From positions 1 through 64,000 of the forward strand of contig NZ_FTMB01000012.1 of NCBI RefSeq assembly GCF_900155885.1: a DNA stretch of 64,000 nucleotides, written 5' to 3'. Under the pieces are notes generated by a model, which was given only the letters and a program-made list of their open reading frames with translations, was not told where the DNA came from and ran no database searches. Made by a program: the position numbers and the translations under genes. This document shows positions 18,702 to 27,335 of the stretch, in pieces. The stretch comes from Rhizobium sp. RU20A (GTDB taxonomy: Bacteria; Pseudomonadota; Alphaproteobacteria; Rhizobiales; Rhizobiaceae). The stretch's first letter is position 1, and each line of letters starts with the position of its first letter.

Positions 18702-18965
18702 TCAGTAGCCGCGCGGGCAATCGTCGATGTAGCGGCGGCCGTAGCGGTCGCGGTAGTAGCACTGGCCCGGCTGCTGGCTGACGTTGCCGATGACGGCGCC
18801 AGAGACGCCGCCGATGGCGGCACCGACGGCTGCGCCGCGCACGTTGCCGGTAACGGCGCCGCCGATGATGGCGCCCGAAACGGCGCCGATAGATGCGCCA
18901 CGTTCGGTCTGCGAGCAGCTTGCGGCCGCCAGCGCGACCAGAATCAGGGCAATTGTCTTCTTCAT
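18702..18965 (-). CDS. Glycine-zipper outer-membrane lipoprotein-like protein
   Basis: An 87-residue protein with a signal peptide ending in LAAASC, a loose lipobox with Ala at -3. A 40-residue glycine-zipper region follows (GASIGAVSGAIIGGAVTGNVRG and the similar next repeat), then a short C-terminal tail with two cysteines (CYYRDRYGRRYIDDC). This is the architecture of small SmpA/YMGG-type or 17-kDa-antigen-like envelope proteins. GGAGA six bases upstream fixes the start. It is monocistronic, between tamA and hemA. Its role is unknown; glycine zippers usually pack in membranes. Confidence 0.75.
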   Translation of the reverse strand: MKKTIALILVALAAASCSQTERGASIGAVSGAIIGGAVTGNVRGAAVGAAIGGVSGAVIGNVSQQPGQCYYRDRYGRRYIDDCPRGY

Positions 18966-19242
18966 AGCGGTTCTCCTTGGCCGGACGCTGTCTCCTGGGC
19001 GCGCCCGAACTTCCCCGAAAGAAAGGCGCATTCGCCCCTTCTCCTTCACGCATGCAGAATATGCCGGCATCCCTCTTTGTCCATGGGATGGGCCGGCATT
19101 TCCGGATGTGTACTTAATTGGATGGTCGATGAATGCAGCCTGAAGGCGCGGTTCTTGCGCCGCGCGGGATCTGCCCTGCCCCGAATTTGAGGTCAAAAAG
19201 GGCGTTGAGCGGGCCTGCCCATCATTCGTTGGTCGCCAAGAC

Positions 19243-19256
19243 TTGACCCAAATCAA
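19243..19256 (+). promoter_or_regulatory. FNR/FixK-type anaerobox upstream of hemA
   Basis: TTGAC-CCAA-ATCAA matches the FNR/FixK consensus TTGAT-N4-ATCAA with one mismatch, 132 nt before the hemA start. It lies in an otherwise gene-free stretch (18966-19387). Oxygen control of ALA synthase by FNR/FixK-type regulators is established in several alphaproteobacteria; for this site it is inferred. Confidence 0.6.
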
Positions 19257-19387
19257 GGTAGAGGGCAGGGATATTCGTTAACGGGAGTCTGGAACAATTC
19301 AAAACTGCAGGCCAATTGCCGCAGCTGGGTAGGGCGCGAGCTTTAGCCATTGACGTCATTGGACGTTGGGGGAAAAAGGGAGGGCCA

Positions 19388-20617
19388 ATGCTGGAGATGA
19401 CGATGGATTTCGAGAGTTTCTTTGAGCGCGAGCTGGAGAGCCTTCATACCGAAGGTCGCTATCGCGTGTTTGCCGATCTTGAACGCAAGGCCGGCGAATT
19501 TCCTCGTGCCATTCGCCATACGGAAAACGGTCCGCAGGACGTGACGGTCTGGTGCTCGAACGACTATCTCGGCATGGGCCAGCACCCCAAGGTGACGGCT
19601 GCCATGAAAGAGGCGATCGACGCCTGTGGCGCCGGTGCCGGCGGCACCCGCAACATTTCCGGCACCAATCACTATCATGTGCTTCTGGAGCAGGAACTGG
19701 CCGATTTGCACGGCAAGGAAGCCGCTCTCCTCTTCAATTCCGGCTACATGTCCAACTGGACGACACTCTCAACGCTCTGTTCGCGGATTCCCGGCGCCAT
19801 CGTGTTCTCCGATGCCGGGAATCATGCTTCGATGATCGAGGGCATCCGCCACGCCAAGTGCGAGCGCGTTATCTTTAAGCACAATGACCTTCACGATCTG
19901 CGCCGGCATCTGGAAGCCGCCGATCCCAAGGCGCCGAAGATCATCGCCTTCGAGTCCGTCTATTCGATGGATGGCGATATCGCGCCGATCAAGGAGATCT
20001 GTGACATCGCCGACGAGTTCGGCGCGCTGACCTATCTTGACGAAGTCCACGCCGTTGGCCTTTACGGTCCGCGCGGCGGCGGCATTGCCGAACGCGAGGG
20101 CCAGATGCACCGCGTGTCGATCATCGAAGGCACGCTCGGCAAGGCCTTCGGCGTGATGGGCGGCTACATCACCGGCTCGACCGCGCTCGTCGATTTCATC
20201 CGCTCTTTTGCCTCGGGCTTCATCTTCACGACGTCGCTGCCGCCGGCGCTGGCCGCCGGTGCGCTGGCCTCGATCCGTCACCTGAAGATCAGCCCCTTCG
20301 AGCGCGCCCGCCATCAGGACCGGGTGCGCAAGCTGCGCGCGTCGCTGGATGCCGCTGGCATCCCCCACCTGTCCAACCCCAGCCACATCGTGCCGGTGAT
20401 GGTGAAGGACGCGGCCAAGTGCAAGTGGATCTCGGATCTGCTGCTCGACAATTACGGCATCTACGTCCAGCCGATCAATTATCCGACCGTTCCGAAGAAG
20501 ACCGAGCGTCTGCGCATCACGCCGGCGCCGTACCACACGGATGGGGATATCGAGCATCTCGTCGGTGCGCTGCACCAGCTCTGGTCGCGCTGCGCGCTGG
20601 CCCGGTCCGTCGCCTGA
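19388..20617 (+). CDS. hemA: 5-aminolevulinate synthase
   Basis: A 409-residue pyridoxal-phosphate enzyme condensing glycine with succinyl-CoA to 5-aminolevulinate, the first step of haem (and cobalamin) synthesis by the Shemin route of alphaproteobacteria. Diagnostic parts are [13 protein letters not shown], the glycine-rich [23 protein letters not shown] and the Schiff-base lysine in [19 protein letters not shown] stands four bases before the ATG at 19388. A second ATG at 19403 (MDFESFF) also has GGAG in front and matches the usual family start, so the true N-terminus may be five residues shorter. An FNR/FixK box lies upstream and a terminator follows. Confidence 0.96.
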   Translation: MLEMTMDFESFFERELESLHTEGRYRVFADLERKAGEFPRAIRHTENGPQDVTVWCSNDYLGMGQHPKVTAAMKEAIDACGAGAGGTRNISGTNHYHVLLEQELADLHGKEAALLFNSGYMSNWTTLSTLCSRIPGAIVFSDAGNHASMIEGIRHAKCERVIFKHNDLHDLRRHLEAADPKAPKIIAFESVYSMDGDIAPIKEICDIADEFGALTYLDEVHAVGLYGPRGGGIAEREGQMHRVSIIEGTLGKAFGVMGGYITGSTALVDFIRSFASGFIFTTSLPPALAAGALASIRHLKISPFERARHQDRVRKLRASLDAAGIPHLSNPSHIVPVMVKDAAKCKWISDLLLDNYGIYVQPINYPTVPKKTERLRITPAPYHTDGDIEHLVGALHQLWSRCALARSVA

Positions 20618-20642
20618 TCGGCGCGGTTTCAGAGGGTAAAAT

Positions 20643-20670
20643 AGCCGCCTCGGTGACGGGGCGGCTTTTT
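20643..20670 (+). terminator. Rho-independent terminator after hemA
   Basis: AGCCGCC / GGCGGCT form a 7-bp stem followed by TTTTT, 26 nt after the hemA stop and before the convergent SDR gene. Confidence 0.85.
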
Positions 20671-20692
20671 CGTGTGTTGTGATTTTGCTCGG

Positions 20693-21397
20693 TCAGACGC
20701 TGCGCATCAGGCCGCCATCCACCTTTAGGTTCTGCCCGGTAATGTAGCCTGCACCCTCGGACGCCAGGAAGGCGACGGTGGCGGCGATTTCCTCGGCAGT
20801 GCCATAGCGGCCCATGGGCACGCTGTCGCGGCGCTCGTCAGTGGCCGGCAGGCTGTCGATCCAGCCGGGCAGGACGTTGTTCATGCGCACATTGTCCGCC
20901 GCATAGGTGTCGGCGAAGAGCTTGGTATAGGCGGCGAGACCGGCACGGAAGACGGCGGAGGTCGGGAACATCGGGCTCGGCTCGAAGGTCCAGGCCGTGG
21001 AGATGTTGACGATGGCGCCGGACTTTTGAGCGACCATGATGGGGGCGACGAGGCGCACGGCGCGCACGACGTTCATCAGGTAGACATCCATGCCGGTGTG
21101 CCACTGCTCGTCAGTGATTTCGAGAAGCTGGGCGCGCGGGCCATGGCCGGCGCTGTTAACGAGAACGTCGATGCGGCCGAAGCGGGCCATGGTTTCGTCC
21201 ACCAGACGCTTCAGATCATCGTTCGACTGGTTGGAGCCGGTGATGCCGAGCCCGCCGAGTTCGGTTGCCAGCGCCTCGCCCTTGCCGGAGGAGGAGAGGA
21301 TGGAGACGGCATAGCCATCGGCGGCCAGACGCCGCGCCGCGGCCGCGCCCATGCCGCTGCCGCCGGCCGTGATGATCGCTACTTTCCTGTCCTGCAT
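20693..21397 (-). CDS. SDR-family protein with substituted catalytic residues
   Basis: A 234-residue short-chain dehydrogenase fold: nucleotide site TAGGSGMG, LVNSAG, the NIS strand with the conserved serine, and PGWIDSLP near the end. The catalytic YxxxK is replaced by SAVFR (Ser for Tyr, Arg for Lys, correctly spaced after the conserved Ser), and the first glycine of the cofactor motif is Ala. It therefore belongs to a divergent SDR branch and may have a different mechanism or be non-enzymatic. GGGAG eight bases upstream fixes the start. It lies 37 bp after dxr on the same strand, so it may share its transcript. Confidence 0.8.
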   Translation of the reverse strand: MQDRKVAIITAGGSGMGAAAARRLAADGYAVSILSSSGKGEALATELGGLGITGSNQSNDDLKRLVDETMARFGRIDVLVNSAGHGPRAQLLEITDEQWHTGMDVYLMNVVRAVRLVAPIMVAQKSGAIVNISTAWTFEPSPMFPTSAVFRAGLAAYTKLFADTYAADNVRMNNVLPGWIDSLPATDERRDSVPMGRYGTAEEIAATVAFLASEGAGYITGQNLKVDGGLMRSV

Positions 21398-21434
21398 GGT
21401 TCCGTCTCCCTGTTGGTCCGGTCGTCTCTTGATG

Positions 21435-22595
21435 TCAGCCGATGCGGATGCGGGCACGGCGGCGCGCTTCCTCGTCGGCGGCAAACACATCCTGCGTGAC
21501 GCGTGCCGCCGGCCAGTCCGTCATCTCGTCCATCACGGCTTCGGCAATGTCGGCCATCTCCAGAAAGCCGATCCGGCCGGCGACAAAGGCTTCGAAGGCC
21601 GTTTCCTCCGCGGCGTTCATCACGGCACCCTGGACGCCGCCGCGCGCGAGCGCGGTGCGGGCGAGGCGAAGCGCCGGGAACCGCGTCTCGTCCGGGGCTT
21701 CGAAATCCAGCCTTGCGATGCGGGCAAAGTCGAGCCGCTCGACGTCGAGTTTCGGGCGTTCAGGATAGGTCAGGGCATAGCCGATGGCGGTGCGCATGTC
21801 GGGGGCGCCGAGCTGGGCCAGCACGGAGCCATCGGTGTAACCGACCATGGAATGGACGATCGATTGCGGATGGACGAGCACCTCGATCTGGTCGGCTGCG
21901 ACGCCGAAGAGGTGCTTGGCCTCGATCATCTCCAGCGCCTTGTTGAACATGGAGGCGCTGCCAATGGAGATTTTGAGGCCCATGGACCAGTTGGGATGGG
22001 CACGGGCAATATCGGCGGTGACGCCGGCCATCTGCTCGCGCGTCCAGGTACGGAATGGGCCGCCGGACGCCGTCAGGATGATACGTTCGACGGCGTGGCG
22101 CTGGTCGTCTTCCAGGGCCTGGAAGATGGCGCTGTGCTCGCTGTCAACCGGCAGCAGGCGACCGCCCCCGGCCTTGACCGCATCGACGAAGAGCTCGCCG
22201 GCCGAGACGAGACATTCCTTGTTGGCTAGCGCGATATCGGCGCCGCGCCGGGCGGCAGCGAGGGTGGGTGCAAGGCCGGCCGTGCCGACGATGGCGGCCA
22301 TCACCCAGCCGGCATCGCGCTCGGCCGCTTCATTCAGGCCACTGCGGCCGGCCGCGACATCAATTCCGGTGCCGGCCAGCGCGTCCTTCAGATCGGAGTA
22401 GCGCGCCTCGTCGGCGGTGACGGCAAGGCCGGCGCGGAAGGTCTTTGCCTGCCGGGCAAGGAGGTCGATATTGCCATTGCCGGTCAGGGCCGCGACCTCG
22501 AAGGCCTCGGTGCCGCCGAGCTGTGCCAGCACATCCAGCGTGTTCACGCCAATCGAGCCCGTTGCGCCAAGGACGGTGATCTTGCGGTCGGTCAT
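21435..22595 (-). CDS. dxr: 1-deoxy-D-xylulose 5-phosphate reductoisomerase
   Basis: A 386-residue enzyme converting DXP to 2-C-methyl-D-erythritol 4-phosphate with NADPH, the committed step of the MEP isoprenoid pathway in the cytoplasm. Clear motifs are GATGSIGVNTLDV, LANKECLVSAG, PVDSEHSAIF (metal-binding Asp and Glu), SGGPFRTW, NKALEMIEAKHLF and VHPQSIVHSMV. The segment commonly KISVDSAT reads KISIGSAS here, while the catalytic Asn, Lys and Glu that follow are kept. The start at 22595 gives the family length; an in-frame ATG at 22619 is possible. It works upstream of ispG and ispA, both also in this window. Confidence 0.95.
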   Translation of the reverse strand: MTDRKITVLGATGSIGVNTLDVLAQLGGTEAFEVAALTGNGNIDLLARQAKTFRAGLAVTADEARYSDLKDALAGTGIDVAAGRSGLNEAAERDAGWVMAAIVGTAGLAPTLAAARRGADIALANKECLVSAGELFVDAVKAGGGRLLPVDSEHSAIFQALEDDQRHAVERIILTASGGPFRTWTREQMAGVTADIARAHPNWSMGLKISIGSASMFNKALEMIEAKHLFGVAADQIEVLVHPQSIVHSMVGYTDGSVLAQLGAPDMRTAIGYALTYPERPKLDVERLDFARIARLDFEAPDETRFPALRLARTALARGGVQGAVMNAAEETAFEAFVAGRIGFLEMADIAEAVMDEMTDWPAARVTQDVFAADEEARRRARIRIG

Positions 22596-22726
22596 CGTGG
22601 CGTAGGCCTCGGCTTGCATGAAAGGGAGTGAGCCCGTCTCTATCACCGGCCTACGGCAGGCGGCAAGCGGGGGCATTGACGCAAGGCTGTGCGGCTGGCC
22701 AAATCCGCCAAGGCTAGCCTGCTGCG

Positions 22727-22752
22727 GGAACCGGCAGCAGGTCCTTCGCGTT
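22727..22752 (+). promoter_or_regulatory. EcfG/RpoE2-type promoter before phhB
   Basis: GGAAC (22727-22731) and CGTT (22749-22752) are separated by 17 nt, within the accepted 16-17 spacing. The element ends 54 nt before the start of the pterin dehydratase gene and could also serve the DUF1232 gene after it. Confidence 0.4.
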
Positions 22753-22806
22753 TCCTGCCGTCCACCATGCATCCCTGTGCTTCATCCCGACCGTGAAAGA
22801 GCGACC

Positions 22807-23115
22807 ATGAGACCCGTAAAACTTGACAGCGATAGCCTTGCCAAGGCGCTCGAAGCGCGTCCCGACTGGGCGATTTCCAAGGACGGCGGTGCGATTTGCC
22901 GCACCTTCAAGTTCAAGACCTTTCCGCAGGCCTTCGGCTTCATGACGGAATGCGCGCTGGCGGCCGAAAAGCTCGACCACCATCCGGAATGGTTCAACGT
23001 CTACAGCCGCGTCGAGGTGACGCTGACCACCCACGATGCGGGCGGCGTGACGGAACTGGATGTGAAGCTCGCCGAGCGCATGGACAAGGCCTTTGCTGCG
23101 CGCGGAACCCTTTAA
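22807..23115 (+). CDS. phhB: 4a-hydroxytetrahydrobiopterin dehydratase (PCD/DCoH)
   Basis: A 102-residue pterin-4a-carbinolamine dehydratase. The family signature is present: [16 protein letters not shown] with the catalytic His pair, and a later [12 protein letters not shown] containing the third His. It regenerates the pterin cofactor of phenylalanine hydroxylase, or serves as a moonlighting pterin-recycling enzyme where no such hydroxylase is near, as here. GAAAGAG lies just before the ATG. A stress-type promoter lies 54 nt upstream. The DUF1232 gene follows closely on the same strand and probably shares the transcript. Confidence 0.92.
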   Translation: MRPVKLDSDSLAKALEARPDWAISKDGGAICRTFKFKTFPQAFGFMTECALAAEKLDHHPEWFNVYSRVEVTLTTHDAGGVTELDVKLAERMDKAFAARGTL

Positions 23116-23167
23116 GAGCCCGGCAAGCCTTCCCATATCAACCGTCATGAACAAGGATGCATCTGCC

Positions 23168-23548
23168 ATGGACGACGTGAAAATCGGCGAGATCCTGCTG
23201 CCGGGCGACGAGAACGAACAGGAACGGCGCGGCCGGCGTGTCAAGCGCCGCTTCTGGCCGACGCTGAAGCGCGCCGTGCGCGTCATACCCTTCAGTCGCG
23301 ATGTCGTGGCCGCCTATTACTGCGCCTTCGACCCCCAAACGCCGCTGCGCACGCGCGGCATTCTGCTCGGCGCGCTTGCCTATTTCGTGCTGCCCTTCGA
23401 TTTCCTGCCGGATGTTCTGGCGGTCGTTGGCTTTTCCGATGACATTGCCGTCCTGACGGCGGCCTTTGCCGCTGTCAGCGGTCAGATCAAGCAAAGCCAT
23501 TACGACAAGGCCGATGCGGCCTTGCGGGACGAGCATCTCGCCACGTAA
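23168..23548 (+). CDS. YkvA family (DUF1232) membrane protein
   Basis: A 126-residue DUF1232 protein. The hallmark is the LLGALAYFVLPFDFLPDVLAVVGFSDD segment (positions about 70-100), preceded by a basic region (RRGRRVKRRFWPTLKR). It is likely a small inner-membrane protein of unknown function. AAGGA about 11 nt upstream supports the ATG at 23168; ATG 23147, seven codons earlier, is the alternative. It lies 52 bp after phhB and converges with the ECF sigma gene. Confidence 0.8.
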   Translation: MDDVKIGEILLPGDENEQERRGRRVKRRFWPTLKRAVRVIPFSRDVVAAYYCAFDPQTPLRTRGILLGALAYFVLPFDFLPDVLAVVGFSDDIAVLTAAFAAVSGQIKQSHYDKADAALRDEHLAT

Positions 23549-23574
23549 ATCCTGTGTGACCCAAGCTGCCGGGT

Positions 23575-24144
23575 TCAGGCCTCCGAAATGCCGCGGCTGT
23601 CTAGCGCCTTGCGCAGTTTGCCAAAGGCGAGGCGAATGCGCGATTTCACTGTTCCCAGCGGCAGGCCCGTGTCGTCGGCAATCTCGGAATGGGACTGGCC
23701 GAGGAAGAAGGCGCGGCGGATGAGATCGACCTGCTCCTCCGGCAACGTCTCGATGGCCTCGCGCACCAGCCGCTCCTTGTCTTCCATATCCAGCATCTCG
23801 TCCGCCGCCATCGGGGCGGAGGGGATCAGCAGCGGGTCGCGGTGATCGAGGTCGGGATCGCGCTTGCGGCGCGCGGCATCGATGCGTCGGTTGCGCGCGA
23901 TGCGGAACAGCCAGGTCGACAGCGAGGATTTGGCAGGATCATAGAGATCGGCCTTCTGCCACAGCACGATCATCACCTCCTGCGCCAGTTCCTCCGCCTC
24001 GCCGCCCGGCATTCCCTGACGCATAAGGAAGGACTTGATGCGCGGAGCGAAGAAGTCGAAGAGCTCGACGAAGGCATTTCGGTCGCGTCGCGTGGCGACC
24101 GCCACGGCGAGGTCGGCATAATGCCGGCGCGCATCCATCTCCAT
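23575..24144 (-). CDS. ECF-type RNA polymerase sigma factor (ECF11-like)
   Basis: A 189-residue sigma-70 family factor with regions 2 and 4 only. Region 2 shows EAEELAQEVMIVLWQKADLYDPAKSSLSTWLF; region 4 shows LPEEQVDLIRRAFFLGQSHSEIADDTGLPLGTVKSRIR. The region-4 style (QSHSEIADDTGLPLGTVKSRIRLAF) resembles RpoE partners of ChrR zinc anti-sigma factors (ECF11). No anti-sigma gene is adjacent: downstream it converges on the DUF1232 gene and upstream lie 443 bp without a confident gene. It may be controlled by a distant partner or transcriptionally. The start could also be the ATG two codons in. Confidence 0.88.
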   Translation of the reverse strand: MEMDARRHYADLAVAVATRRDRNAFVELFDFFAPRIKSFLMRQGMPGGEAEELAQEVMIVLWQKADLYDPAKSSLSTWLFRIARNRRIDAARRKRDPDLDHRDPLLIPSAPMAADEMLDMEDKERLVREAIETLPEEQVDLIRRAFFLGQSHSEIADDTGLPLGTVKSRIRLAFGKLRKALDSRGISEA

Positions 24145-24587
24145 GCCGTCCCGTTTCCTCTTTTACCCCTACAGCTTACGCGATCGTGATCGGCAAAACG
24201 TAAGAGTGTCATTTCACATCAGCCGACTCGTACAACGCTTTCTCAAAAGGTCAAACTCTTGCCAGATTCATTCGGGCATAAAAGTTTGAAAGGACGACGA
24301 TGTTGGTCGTCTTTGAACCCGCTGGGGCGGGGTGGGGCGAGGTCTTGCCGACATTCACGATCGCAAGGAGCTTTTTCAAGCCCGGCGGCTTGTGCCTGTG
24401 GATCGCCAGGCAATGATTGCCCTGGTGGTCAGGACCCTACCGCACCGTTTCGAAACGGCGCCCAAGGGAAAAGAGTATGATGTTGACGGTTTGGTAACCC
24501 CAATTAAGTCAAAATCAATGAAATCGTGATCATGCAAGGCCTCGTTCAGATATGGACGGGGGCACAGCAGGAAACCGGCAGGACATC
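24145..24587. other. Gene-poor stretch upstream of ECF sigma and ialB-like genes
   Basis: Divergent promoter region of the ECF sigma gene and the IalB-like gene. It contains a perfect 14-bp palindrome (listed separately). A GTG-started frame at 24332-24529 (65 residues) looks weakly protein-like but has no family and no good ribosome site, so it is not called as a gene. Confidence 0.5.
24445..24458. promoter_or_regulatory. Perfect 14-bp palindrome, possible operator
   Basis: CCGTTTCGAAACGG is perfectly self-complementary and lies about 130 nt before the IalB-like gene. No hairpin loop is available, so a dimeric DNA-binding protein site is more likely than a terminator. The binding protein is unknown. 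Confidence 0.3.
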
Positions 24588-25091
24588 ATGTTTGCAAGAC
24601 AGCTCACCACTCTCGTCGCAGTCGTTCTCGCGTCTGCAACCGCCGCCGCCGCGCAGTCCCCGACACGGATCCAGCAGTTCAACGCCTGGGGTGCGTATTC
24701 TTACAATTCCGGGGGTGGCAAGGTCTGCTATGTCCTTTCGGTACCGAAAGACAAGACCCCTGCGAGCGTCGATCACGGCGACATCTTCTTCCTCGTCTCG
24801 CAGCGCCCCGGCCAGAACATCAGCTATGAGCCGCAGGCCATGATGGGTTATCCGCTGCAGGAAAATTCCAAGGTCAACGTCGTCATCGACGGCAAGACCT
24901 TCGTGATGTTCACCAAGGATAAGTCGGCCTGGGTGGAAAATGCCGCCGAAGAGCCGGCCCTGGTCGCCGCCATGCGCTCGGGAAGAGACATGCAGGTGAA
25001 GGCGACCTCCCGCCGCGGCACGCCGACAAGCTACTCCTATTCTCTTTCGGGTATTTCCGCCGCGCTGAAGCAGATTGAAAGCTGCAAGTGA
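24588..25091 (+). CDS. Secreted IalB-like (invasion-associated locus B family) protein
   Basis: A 167-residue exported protein. The signal peptide (LTTLVAVVLASATAAAAQS) is followed by an IalB-type beta-sandwich with GGKVCYVLSVPKDK and a C-terminal cysteine (IESCK) that could form a disulfide. Bartonella IalB assists erythrocyte invasion; the many free-living rhizobial homologues have no known role, so the name describes family only. AGGA six bases before the ATG at 24588 fixes the start, and the signal peptide follows at once. It is a single gene with its own terminator. Confidence 0.82.
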   Translation: MFARQLTTLVAVVLASATAAAAQSPTRIQQFNAWGAYSYNSGGGKVCYVLSVPKDKTPASVDHGDIFFLVSQRPGQNISYEPQAMMGYPLQENSKVNVVIDGKTFVMFTKDKSAWVENAAEEPALVAAMRSGRDMQVKATSRRGTPTSYSYSLSGISAALKQIESCK

Positions 25092-25162
25092 GCCCGGAAT
25101 CGCGGCCTCTCCGGCGTTGCAGGTGACGTCCGGGAAAAAGCGTGATATTCAACCGTTCGACA

Positions 25163-25198
25163 GACCGCGCAGATAAATGCGCGGTCGTCTGCGTTTTT
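25163..25198 (+). terminator. Rho-independent terminator after the IalB-like gene
   Basis: GACCGCGC and GCGCGGTC pair over 8 bp around AGATAAAT; a TTTTT run follows after seven bases. It lies 72 nt after the stop codon. Confidence 0.7.
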
Positions 25199-25287
25199 AA
25201 CGTCCGATGATCACGAAGAGATGAGCCGCCGCCTGGCTGCCCTTGGAATGGGCCGGCAGGGCGCCGGTCGGCGCAGGAGATGAGTGG

Positions 25288-26520
25288 ATGGTGGCAATCG
25301 ATATGGTACGACAGGCGCCGCGCGCGGCCGAAGGCACGGCTGCATCCGGCGAAAAGCCCTCACTCGTTGGCCTCACCCGCGAGATGATGTCGGCCGCTCT
25401 GGCCGAGGTCGGTGTCGCCGAGCGTCAGATCAAAATGCGTGTCAGCCAGATCTGGAACTGGCTCTATGTGCGCGGCGTCTCCGATTTCGACGACATGACC
25501 AATGTCTCGAAGGACATGCGCGAGACGCTGAAGCGTCATTTCACCATCGCGCGGCCCGAGATCGTCGAGGAGCAGATTTCCAATGACGGTACGCGCAAAT
25601 GGCTCTTGCGCTTTCCGCCGCGCGGCGCCGGCCGTCCGGTCGAGATCGAGACCGTCTATATTCCGGAAGAGGGACGCGGCACGCTGTGCATTTCCAGCCA
25701 GGTCGGCTGCACGCTCACCTGTTCCTTCTGCCACACCGGCACGCAGAAGCTGGTGCGCAACCTCACGGCCGAGGAGATCCTTGCGCAGCTTCTGCTCGCG
25801 CGTGACCGTCTCGGCGACTTTCCCGGCCGCGACGTGCCTGCCGGCGGCTTCATTCCCTCCAGCGACCGCAAGATCACCAATATTGTGATGATGGGGATGG
25901 GGGAGCCGCTCTACAACTTCGAAAACGTCAAGACCGCGCTCCTCATCGCCTCGGATGGCGACGGGCTGTCGCTGTCGAAGCGCCGCATCACGCTTTCGAC
26001 CTCCGGCATCGTGCCTGAAATCCTGCGCACGGGCGAAGAAATCGGCGTCATGCTGGCGATCTCGCTGCATGCGGTGCGCGACGATCTGCGCGACATCCTC
26101 GTGCCGATCAACAAGAAGTATCCGCTGAAGGAGCTCATCGCGGCCTGCCGCGCCTATCCGGGCCTGTCGAATGCCCGCCGTATTACGTTCGAATATGTGA
26201 TGCTGAAGGACATCAACGACAGCCTCGAGGATGCCAAGCTGCTGATCCAGCTCCTGAAGGGCGTGCCGGCGAAGATCAACCTGATCCCGTTCAACCCCTG
26301 GCCCGGCACCAACTACCAGTGTTCGGACTGGGAGCAGATCGAGAAGTTTGCCGATTTCATCAATCAGGCCGGCTATGCTTCGCCGATCCGCACGCCGCGG
26401 GGCCGTGACATTCTCGCCGCCTGTGGCCAGTTGAAGTCGGAATCCGAGCGCATGCGGAAGGTCGATCGCCTCGCCTATGAGGCCATGATGATTGCCGGCC
26501 ACGGCGAGGACGACGACTGA
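25288..26520 (+). CDS. rlmN: Dual-specificity 23S rRNA/tRNA adenine-C2 methyltransferase RlmN
   Basis: A 410-residue radical-SAM enzyme that methylates C2 of A2503 in 23S rRNA and A37 of some tRNAs. The radical-SAM cluster motif is CTLTCSFC (CxxxCxxC). [11 protein letters not shown] is the GxGExxxN SAM motif; the second essential cysteine lies near the C-terminus (LAACGQL), and the N-terminal HhH-like domain ([14 protein letters not shown]) binds RNA. The start at 25288 has GGAG eight bases upstream; an earlier in-frame codon at 25243 is less convincing. It stands alone between terminators and a convergent exporter. Confidence 0.95.
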   Translation: MVAIDMVRQAPRAAEGTAASGEKPSLVGLTREMMSAALAEVGVAERQIKMRVSQIWNWLYVRGVSDFDDMTNVSKDMRETLKRHFTIARPEIVEEQISNDGTRKWLLRFPPRGAGRPVEIETVYIPEEGRGTLCISSQVGCTLTCSFCHTGTQKLVRNLTAEEILAQLLLARDRLGDFPGRDVPAGGFIPSSDRKITNIVMMGMGEPLYNFENVKTALLIASDGDGLSLSKRRITLSTSGIVPEILRTGEEIGVMLAISLHAVRDDLRDILVPINKKYPLKELIAACRAYPGLSNARRITFEYVMLKDINDSLEDAKLLIQLLKGVPAKINLIPFNPWPGTNYQCSDWEQIEKFADFINQAGYASPIRTPRGRDILAACGQLKSESERMRKVDRLAYEAMMIAGHGEDDD

Positions 26521-26542
26521 GGGACAGGAAAGGCGGAGTAAT

Positions 26543-27184
26543 TTACCGCGCCTGCGTCATCAGGATCTTCACCGCAAAGAGCGAGAAGACACCGGCGATC
26601 GTGTAGTCGAGGCCACGCAGCACCTTCGGATTGGTGCGCAGCCAGTCCGACAGGCTGTGGGCGGCAAAGACCACGGCAAGGCCGACGGGCAATGCGACCG
26701 GGATCGACCACAGCCCGAGGAAAACCAGCTTGCCGGCCACATGCGGGTCCGAAGCACTGACAAATTGCGGCAGGAAGGTCATGAAGAAGATGATGATCTT
26801 CGGATTGAGCAGGTTGACCCAGAGGCCGTTCAGCAGCGCGCCGGAGATCGACGCTTTCGGCGGCGTATCGCCTGCGATGGAGAAGCTGGAGCCATAGCGA
26901 AGGGCCCCATAGGCCAACCATGCGAGATAAGCGGCCCCGCCGGTCTTCAGGATCAGGAAGGCCGTTGGCGATGCCACGATCAGGGCCGCGATGCCAAAAG
27001 CCACCAGCAGTGTGTGGATCGCGATGCCAAGATTAGTGCCGGCGAGCGTCGCAAGTCCAACTGCCCGACCGTCCCGCATGCTGCGCGATAGCCACAGTGT
27101 CATGTCCGGTCCGGGCGTCAGCGCCAGAAGCAGGATCGCACCGGTGTAGGTGGCGAGGGTCGGAAAGGCGGGTACGAAGTCCAT
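26543..27184 (-). CDS. LysE/RhtB-family amino-acid exporter
   Basis: A 213-residue inner-membrane exporter with six predicted helices. The N-terminal LALTPGPDMTLWLSRSMRDG is the LysE signature, and NGLWVNLLNPKIIIFFMTFLPQF is the conserved mid-protein motif. Family members export lysine, homoserine, threonine or similar; the substrate here is not predictable. AAGG nine bases upstream supports the start at 27184. It is divergent from tenA with a gap of about 150 bp. Confidence 0.9.
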   Translation of the reverse strand: MDFVPAFPTLATYTGAILLLALTPGPDMTLWLSRSMRDGRAVGLATLAGTNLGIAIHTLLVAFGIAALIVASPTAFLILKTGGAAYLAWLAYGALRYGSSFSIAGDTPPKASISGALLNGLWVNLLNPKIIIFFMTFLPQFVSASDPHVAGKLVFLGLWSIPVALPVGLAVVFAAHSLSDWLRTNPKVLRGLDYTIAGVFSLFAVKILMTQAR

Positions 27185-27335
27185 TGGGTGAAACCTTCTT
27201 CGGAGAGCCCGGCTATACCGGTTCCGGCAGTCTCCCGCCACCCGTTTCCTGTTGCGGCGATTGACAGAGGCGATCGGTTTTCGCACCTCTTTGGCGCCGC
27301 GCATGGCAGCGCGGTCTGCTGCAAAGGAGTGTCCC

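Noticed and set aside
24332-24529. GTG-started 65-codon frame between the ECF sigma and IalB-like genes
   Set aside because: The composition is mildly protein-like, but there is no family, no ribosome site and no conservation evidence; left as non-coding.
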